In this document: piece by piece, positions 30,897 through 35,330 of the stretch
How positions within the stretch are numbered: the stretch's first letter is position 1
Layout of the letters: every line of letters begins with the position of its first letter
Assembly (NCBI GenBank): GCA_020061685.1
Contig: JAGUXU010000124.1
Span: 1 to 35,330 of the forward strand
Direction of reading: 5' to 3'
DNA: 35,330 bases
DNA from: Candidatus Omnitrophota bacterium
GTDB taxonomy: Bacteria > Omnitrophota > Gorgyraeia > Pluralincolimonadales > Pluralincolimonadaceae
Notes under the pieces: model-generated
The model's database searches: none
What the model was told of the DNA's origin: nothing
What the model saw: the letters and a program-made list of their open reading frames with translations, nothing else
Made by a program: the position numbers and the translations under genes

Positions 30897-32018
30897 TGCG
30901 GGATCGAAATTTCCGGGCTTGATCAATCCTGCGACGAATTTTGAGAAGAGGTTTGCCGGGGGCCAACTCAACCTGAAATAGACGGAGAGCGGGACCAGCC
31001 CCGCCCCCAGACGTACTTTGGGATCGTAATCTGTTATGCCCATCTGATAATAGCGTATGCCGTTCTTGATGCACCATTCTATATTATGCAGGAACGTCCT
31101 GTAATAGAGATGGTAGGTATGGGCGAGGTCTTTGTCAAAACCGATGAACTTATCGATGCAGGTCCGGCCGCTTACAAGGCACAGGTTAAACGCCACTATC
31201 TTTTCTTTGTCCCGCGTTATGAAGAACTTGGTGATTCCCCGCATGTTCCGTCCGATATTCTGAAAGAATTCCGGGGTCAACGTCTCAAAATGTATATCCG
31301 ACTCATTAAAATTGTTTAGGTAGAGTTCGTATATCCGGTCTCTCAGGCCGCCTATCTCGTCGACGATCTCCGTCGTAAGCGGGGCCGGCCCCGGCAATTT
31401 GTTCAATTTGCGCCTCAGGTCCTTACGCGTATTTTTGCCGAGAGAATCGATATATTCTTTTAAGGAATCCGCTTTTATCATGATCCTTGTATTGGGATAA
31501 TTTTCCATCCGCGCAAACCCATTTTTTCCCAGATAGGCCGCCAGATCGCGGTGATTTTCCGAAAGGTTATAGAATAATATCAAGCCTATCTTCTCCTCTT
31601 TGGCGATCTCGCGGAATTTCTTCAGCGCGCCGTCTAATATATCATCGGTATCCTCCGCGCCCGATATTCCTATATAGAGTTCCTCGGTAGTGGGGAAGCC
31701 CACAAAGAGCATCTTCATCTTCAGGAAGCGGCTGAAGGCCTTTTGTAAAGATAAGATAAGTCCCTGCAGGGGGCCCTGGATTATGGTAGCGAAGGAAAAG
31801 TCGTTGATAAAGAAAGGAAGGACGGCCACGATCTTTCCGCCTCTCTTGGCTAAAAGATACCCTAAGCGGAATTCCTTTATCCGGGACTCTTCAAGCGTTT
31901 TATGATAGCCGAACCCTTCCGGAGCATCTTTACCGAAAAGGCCATTCCAGTCGTTCTCGGGGATGTCCTTGATGGTCGCGGTGACGGAAAAGACGAGCGG
32001 CAACTTTTTGTCTCGCAT
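30834..32018 (-). CDS. GNAT/FemAB-like N-acyltransferase domain protein
   Basis: A 394-residue protein with two GNAT-like halves of the Acetyltransf_6/FemAB superfamily. N-terminal LGYLLAKRGGKIVAVLPFF and C-terminal KEKIVAFNLCLVSGRTCIDKFIGFD and IRYYQMGITDYDPKVRLGAG resemble proteins annotated as GNAT N-acetyltransferases or peptidoglycan-bridge-like enzymes. It is convergent with KS-alpha (63 nt overlap) and divergent from the hydrolase. It could attach an acyl group made by the cluster to an amine, which is inference only. The ATG at 32018 lies 7 nt after a TATACT -10 box, again leaderless. Confidence 0.75.
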   Translation of the reverse strand: MRDKKLPLVFSVTATIKDIPENDWNGLFGKDAPEGFGYHKTLEESRIKEFRLGYLLAKRGGKIVAVLPFFINDFSFATIIQGPLQGLILSLQKAFSRFLKMKMLFVGFPTTEELYIGISGAEDTDDILDGALKKFREIAKEEKIGLILFYNLSENHRDLAAYLGKNGFARMENYPNTRIMIKADSLKEYIDSLGKNTRKDLRRKLNKLPGPAPLTTEIVDEIGGLRDRIYELYLNNFNESDIHFETLTPEFFQNIGRNMRGITKFFITRDKEKIVAFNLCLVSGRTCIDKFIGFDKDLAHTYHLYYRTFLHNIEWCIKNGIRYYQMGITDYDPKVRLGAGLVPLSVYFRLSWPPANLFSKFVAGLIKPGNFDPALRKFLKREAGVVPSEGRGAV

Positions 32019-32025
32019 GATTTTT

Positions 32026-32053
32026 AGTATAGCAGAAACACCCCCCTTAACAA
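32026..32053 (-). promoter_or_regulatory. Promoter for the GNAT-like gene, leaderless geometry
   Basis: The minus strand reads TTGTTA (32053-32048), a 16 nt spacer and TATACT (32031-32026), ending 7 nt before the ATG. The -35 box overlaps the -35 box of the divergent hydrolase promoter. Confidence 0.55.
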
Positions 32054-32075
32054 CAAGTTTTTTTTGTGTTATAAT
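32047..32075 (+). promoter_or_regulatory. Promoter for the hydrolase-oxidoreductase operon, leaderless geometry
   Basis: TTAACA (32047-32052), a 17 nt spacer containing an eight-T run, and TATAAT (32070-32075), ending 9 nt before ATG 32085. The predicted leader is 2-3 nt, and there is no Shine-Dalgarno. Confidence 0.6.
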
Positions 32076-32084
32076 TGAACCTCC

Positions 32085-32918
32085 ATGGAGAAAGCCAATC
32101 TTGCCAGATATAACTTCTTGCTGAAGGGGAGTAAAAAGGCAGTATTACTCATCCACGGCATTACGGGGACGCCTTCGGAGATGCGTTATTTCGGCAAGTC
32201 CTTAAATAAGGCCGGCTACACGGTATTCTGCAACGCCCTCCCGCGCCACTGCGGTTCTTTAACCGAACTCAAGAAAGTCACGTGGAATGAAATAGCGGAT
32301 GCCTGCATAGAGGATTTTAAACGGCTCAAGGAAGAGAATTCACAGGTCTTTGTCGCGGGCCTCTCTATGGGCGCTCTTATGGGCATACACCTGGCTTCTC
32401 TTTTTCCCTCGGAGGTCTCGGGTATCGTCGCCTTGGCGCCTACGCTATTCTATGACGGTTGGGCGCTGCATAAGGGCAAGGTTTTAATGAATCTGGTTTG
32501 GCATATACCCGTCTTAAGGGACGCGATAAACATAAGAGAAGGCTGGCCCTACGGCCTTAAGGATGAAGATTCGCGGGAGAGCATCGAGAGATTTTATAAG
32601 AACGCGAAGGCAAGCGAATTCAGTAAAAAATCCCTGCTATTCGGAAGCCCTTTTTTCCCGTTATCATGCCTTTATCAGCATACTCTCTTCGTGAAGGTCG
32701 TTAAAAAAGAACTCCCTGCGATAAGGACGCCCATTCTCATACTTCATGCCAAGGAAGACGATATGACCAGTATCCGCAATGCCCGCTACATATACGACCA
32801 TATCGGCTCCGCGGATAAGACCTTAGTGCCGTTGGAAGACAGCTATCATATGATAACTATCGATAAGCAGAAAGATAAAGTCGCCGAAGAGGCGGTCAAA
32901 TTTCTGGGCAGGTTATAA
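32085..32918 (+). CDS. Alpha/beta hydrolase (carboxylesterase/lipase-like)
   Basis: A 277-residue serine hydrolase of the Est30/monoacylglycerol-lipase type. The oxyanion region is LLIHGITGTPSEM (residues 21-33), the nucleophile Ser94 in GLSMG, the acid Asp225 or Asp226 in HAKEDDMTS, and the base His255 in DSYHMITID. Possible roles in the neighbouring pathway are thioester release or ester hydrolysis of the acyl product. It is coupled to the FAD oxidoreductase by a TAATG overlap. Confidence 0.9.
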   Translation: MEKANLARYNFLLKGSKKAVLLIHGITGTPSEMRYFGKSLNKAGYTVFCNALPRHCGSLTELKKVTWNEIADACIEDFKRLKEENSQVFVAGLSMGALMGIHLASLFPSEVSGIVALAPTLFYDGWALHKGKVLMNLVWHIPVLRDAINIREGWPYGLKDEDSRESIERFYKNAKASEFSKKSLLFGSPFFPLSCLYQHTLFVKVVKKELPAIRTPILILHAKEDDMTSIRNARYIYDHIGSADKTLVPLEDSYHMITIDKQKDKVAEEAVKFLGRL

Positions 32919-34420
32919 TGGATTACGACGCGATCGTGATAGGAGCGGGGGTGGGAGGCCTGACCTCAGCCCTTATTTTATCCCGCCAGGGCAAGAAGGT
33001 CCTTCTTCTCGATTCGCAGCCGGTACCGGGCGGTTACGCGACGACATTTAAGAGAAAAGGTTTCACTTTTGAATCCTCGGTGCACTGCGTTGACGGCCTT
33101 GGCCCTGACGGCGACGTAAGAAAATTCCTGGACGACAACGAGATCGGGAAGGAGATTGAATTCATCGAGCTCGGCAGTTTCGCGCGGATGGTCTATCCGC
33201 AGGATGATTTCGTCGCGGATTTTGAACGTGATAATTTTATGGTGCTGCTGAAAGGTAAATTCCCGCAGGAAAGCGCCGCGATAGACAGATTATTCCGCGC
33301 TATGGATAAATTCTACGGACAATTCGACAATTTCGCTTATTCAAACCTTCCGATGTGGCTTAAATTGATCCTGGCTCCGTTTCTTTACCTGCAAGTGATA
33401 AAGATATCCCGGAAGACCGTCAGGGAATTCATCGAGGACTATGTGAAGGATGATAAATTCCTGGCGATCGTGACGGATATATGGCGTTTTACGGGAACGC
33501 CTCCGAGCCGCCTGAGCGCCCTTTATTTTTTATTGGTCTTCAGAGGTTATTATTACAGTCCGACAGCTTATGTGAGAGGAGGCGTATCCAAGGTCTTTGA
33601 GGCGATGGTCGGACAGATACGCAAGAACGGCTCCGATGTCAGATTTAACGCTGCCGTTGTGAAAATAATCACGGATAAGAATGATGCTGTAAAGAGAGTG
33701 GTTACCGGCAATGGCGAAGAATTCCATGCCAGGGCCGTTATCTCCAACGCCAATGCCATCGATACGCTTACCCGGATGCTTGACAACGAGGCTATGAAGA
33801 AGGAATACCGCGAAGAATTATCTTCGCTTGAGAAGTCGATATCCGCATTCCAGGTCTATTTAGGCCTGAAGATCCCCGCCAGAGACCTGGGGATGAATCA
33901 CTATCTCTTTTCCGTAAATATGACGTACGACCACGATGAGGATTTCCGGTATTCACTGGAGGGCGATTACGGGAAATGCTCGTTGGAGTTAGTGGACCAT
34001 TCACAGATAGACCCTGGCCTGGTGCCTGAAGGGAAGGGGAGCCTCCTTATCATGACCCTGGATTCTTATTCGAACTGGAAGGATTTGAACGAAGAGGAAT
34101 ATAATTTAAAGAAACAGAAGGTGGCAGATATGCTGATATCAAGGGTAGAGCGGTACCTGCCCGGACTTTCAAAAAGTATCGAACTTATGGAGGTCGCCAC
34201 CCCCAGGACAATGCTGCGTTTTACCTCATCCTCCGAGGGCGCGATATACGGCTTTGCCCAGACAGTCGGGCAGGCGGGGATCAACAGGCTGGGACAGGAG
34301 ACTCGCGTAAGAGGGCTATATCTGGCCGGTGCCTGGACACGTCCGGGGGCGGGCATACACGCGTGTCTTCTCTCAGGGATGGACGCGGCGGACCTGGCGT
34401 TGAAGTTCCTTAAAAGATAG
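32918..34420 (+). CDS. FAD-dependent oxidoreductase of the phytoene desaturase/carotenoid isomerase/retinol saturase type
   Basis: A 500-residue CrtI-like flavoprotein. The N-terminal dinucleotide-binding motif is IGAGVGGLTSALIL with a downstream glutamine/aspartate strand, then GGYATTFKRKGFTFE. The C-terminal FAD contact is GLYLAGAWTRPGAGIHACLLSG. A hydrophobic WLKLILAPFLYLQ region near residues 144-156 may touch the membrane. Family members desaturate, saturate or isomerise polyene chains. No phytoene synthase is in the window, so a non-carotenoid polyene from the adjacent ketosynthase operon is a plausible substrate; that link is inference. It overlaps the hydrolase by one base (TAATG). 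Confidence 0.9.
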   Translation: MDYDAIVIGAGVGGLTSALILSRQGKKVLLLDSQPVPGGYATTFKRKGFTFESSVHCVDGLGPDGDVRKFLDDNEIGKEIEFIELGSFARMVYPQDDFVADFERDNFMVLLKGKFPQESAAIDRLFRAMDKFYGQFDNFAYSNLPMWLKLILAPFLYLQVIKISRKTVREFIEDYVKDDKFLAIVTDIWRFTGTPPSRLSALYFLLVFRGYYYSPTAYVRGGVSKVFEAMVGQIRKNGSDVRFNAAVVKIITDKNDAVKRVVTGNGEEFHARAVISNANAIDTLTRMLDNEAMKKEYREELSSLEKSISAFQVYLGLKIPARDLGMNHYLFSVNMTYDHDEDFRYSLEGDYGKCSLELVDHSQIDPGLVPEGKGSLLIMTLDSYSNWKDLNEEEYNLKKQKVADMLISRVERYLPGLSKSIELMEVATPRTMLRFTSSSEGAIYGFAQTVGQAGINRLGQETRVRGLYLAGAWTRPGAGIHACLLSGMDAADLALKFLKR

Positions 34421-34432
34421 GAAGTCGTGAAG

Positions 34433-35330
34433 ATGGGCAAATTACGCATTATATTCGGCAGTTTCCGCGTGAAGGTCACGATAGCCCTGATCCTGTCGTT
34501 ATTTTTTGTAGCCGGACTGAGTAATTTCCTTATATATAAATTCAGCCTCGATTCGCAATTGAGCCAACTGAGGGACGGCCTGAAGGCCGTTGCCCAGACC
34601 GCCTCATTGATGGTAGACCCGCATACGCTTCTCCGGGTCCCTCTAAGCCGCGAGGGAGTAAACAGCGGAGAATACAAGCTTATCGCGGAAAAATTAGGGC
34701 AGATCAAAAAAGCCAATCCCCGGATCCTTTTTATCTATACCATGACAAAGACAGAGGTGCCGGGCGTCTGGCAGTTTATCGTGGACCCGGAACCCGTTTC
34801 CGCGGAAGGCGGAAGAAAAAGGCCGACTTCATATCCCGGAGATAAATATGATGCTTCTCTTTTTCCCGAGATGCTCAAGGCCTTTGACGGCCCCTCCGCG
34901 GATAAAGAACTCATGGTGGATGACTGGGGAGTAACGCTGTCCGGTTATGCCCCGGTCCGCGATAATAACGGCACGGCCGTAGCCATATTGGGCATAGATA
35001 TTTCGGCAAAGGATGTCCATGCCACGCAAAAGGAAGTCAAGAGGCGCGCGGTTTTTGTATTGGCGCTGGGCGTATTTATTTCGCTGTTTCTGGGCCTTCT
35101 GATCTCAAAAGGGATCAGCGATCCCATCAAGAGGCTCTCGGAAGGGACCCGGCGTATAGCCGCGGGAGATCTGCAATATAAAGTGGAGGTCAAGGGCAGC
35201 GATGAGATAAGCCGGTTGGGCGGGTCTTTTAACGAGATGGCCGGAAGCCTCTACGAATCAAGGAAGCAGTTGCACGATTATTTTTACCGTATCGTGCAAT
35301 CGCTGGTGCGCAGCATCGAGGCAAAAGACA
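34433..35330 (+). CDS. Membrane sensor protein with HAMP domain, 3' end outside window
   Basis: The frame is open to the right edge; about 299 residues are visible. A TM segment (about residues 15-35) precedes a periplasmic sensing region of about 155 residues, which holds a Cache-like ISIYTM-type core and GYAPVRDNNGTAVAILGIDIS. A second TM follows (about 205-225), then a HAMP domain (ISDPIKRLSEGTRRIAAGDL ... DEISRLGGSFNEMA). The last residues (FYRIVQSLVRSIEAKD) resemble the start of HD-GYP phosphodiesterase domains, but a histidine kinase cannot be excluded. AGGAAG lies 8 nt before ATG 34433; GTG 34427 is an alternative start. It follows the oxidoreductase by 12 nt. Confidence 0.8.
   Translation, partial: MGKLRIIFGSFRVKVTIALILSLFFVAGLSNFLIYKFSLDSQLSQLRDGLKAVAQTASLMVDPHTLLRVPLSREGVNSGEYKLIAEKLGQIKKANPRILFIYTMTKTEVPGVWQFIVDPEPVSAEGGRKRPTSYPGDKYDASLFPEMLKAFDGPSADKELMVDDWGVTLSGYAPVRDNNGTAVAILGIDISAKDVHATQKEVKRRAVFVLALGVFISLFLGLLISKGISDPIKRLSEGTRRIAAGDLQYKVEVKGSDEISRLGGSFNEMAGSLYESRKQLHDYFYRIVQSLVRSIEAKD

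Noticed and set aside
32918..34420. Specific carotenoid pathway assignment (CrtI)
   Set aside because: No phytoene synthase, geranylgeranyl synthase or cyclase is in the window, so only the broader CrtI-like family is claimed.
1..35330. CRISPR array, prophage, transposase or integrase
   Set aside because: No regularly spaced direct repeats, terminal inverted repeats or recombinase genes were seen. The trailer element could be a mobile repeat, but no target duplication is visible.

Overview
The window is a gene-dense bacterial chromosome segment of about 50% GC. Most of it is made of tightly packed same-strand operons with ATGA, TAATG or 1-14 nt overlaps. A large AsmA-like protein, a putative lipoprotein amidase and tmRNA/SmpB indicate a Gram-negative-type bacterium. 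The gene mix (GT4 fused to a helical glycosidase-like domain next to GH130, several B12-type radical SAM proteins, a KS-alpha/KS-beta cluster) resembles uncultivated PVC-type lineages such as Omnitrophota. That placement is inference from memory of gene content, not a phylogenetic result.

Layout. 1-1067 (+): 3' part of a ComM/YifB-type AAA+ gene. 1076-3779 (-): YbaK, tRNA-Leu(CAG) and alpha-glucan phosphorylase. 3861-11134 (+): a long housekeeping block with smpB, ssrA, N-acetylmuramoyl-L-alanine amidase, murI, queD-queC-queE, the two class I fumarase-type subunits, rph and an RdgB/HAM1 pyrophosphatase. 11100-13766 (-): an AsmA-like protein. 13815-14407 (+): tRNA-Pro, tRNA-Arg and tRNA-His, ending in a strong intrinsic terminator. 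14409-15724 (+): DUF134 regulator, methyltransferase and NifX-like protein. 15736-19954 (+): YkgJ-like protein, then a GT4-glycosidase-like fusion and GH130. 19966-23919 (+): possible tiny membrane ORF, methyltransferase, DsrE-like protein, secreted small protein and two radical SAM proteins. 23944-25464 (+): a structured leader, a 47-aa zinc-finger-like protein missed by ordinary length cut-offs, and a DEAD-box helicase. 25473-34420: a fatty-acid/polyketide-like cluster with a radical SAM protein, a KS-beta lacking all catalytic residues, KR, ACP, dehydratase, an active KS-alpha, a divergent GNAT/FemAB-like protein, an alpha/beta hydrolase and a CrtI-like FAD oxidoreductase. 34433-end: a sensor protein cut by the window edge.

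The most striking signals lie outside the proteins. First, a two-hairpin RNA or DNA element begins at the base directly after the encoded CCA of four stable RNA genes (tRNA-Leu, tmRNA, tRNA-Pro, tRNA-Arg). Its stems covary between copies, and its second hairpin always carries tandem GA/GA mismatches. Second, several sigma70-like promoters have the -10 box only 7-12 nt before the ATG (asmA, KS-beta, GNAT, hydrolase and nearly smpB), which predicts leaderless mRNAs beside ordinary Shine-Dalgarno genes. Third, two promoters are followed within about 40-60 nt by an intrinsic terminator, suggesting attenuated leaders or short RNAs.

The 25-34 kb cluster looks like a dedicated pathway for an unusual acyl chain or polyene-type lipid. 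The ketosynthase pair with ACP, KR and DH would build a repeatedly reduced and dehydrated chain. The radical SAM, FAD oxidoreductase, hydrolase and acyltransferase-like genes are candidates to modify, release or attach it.
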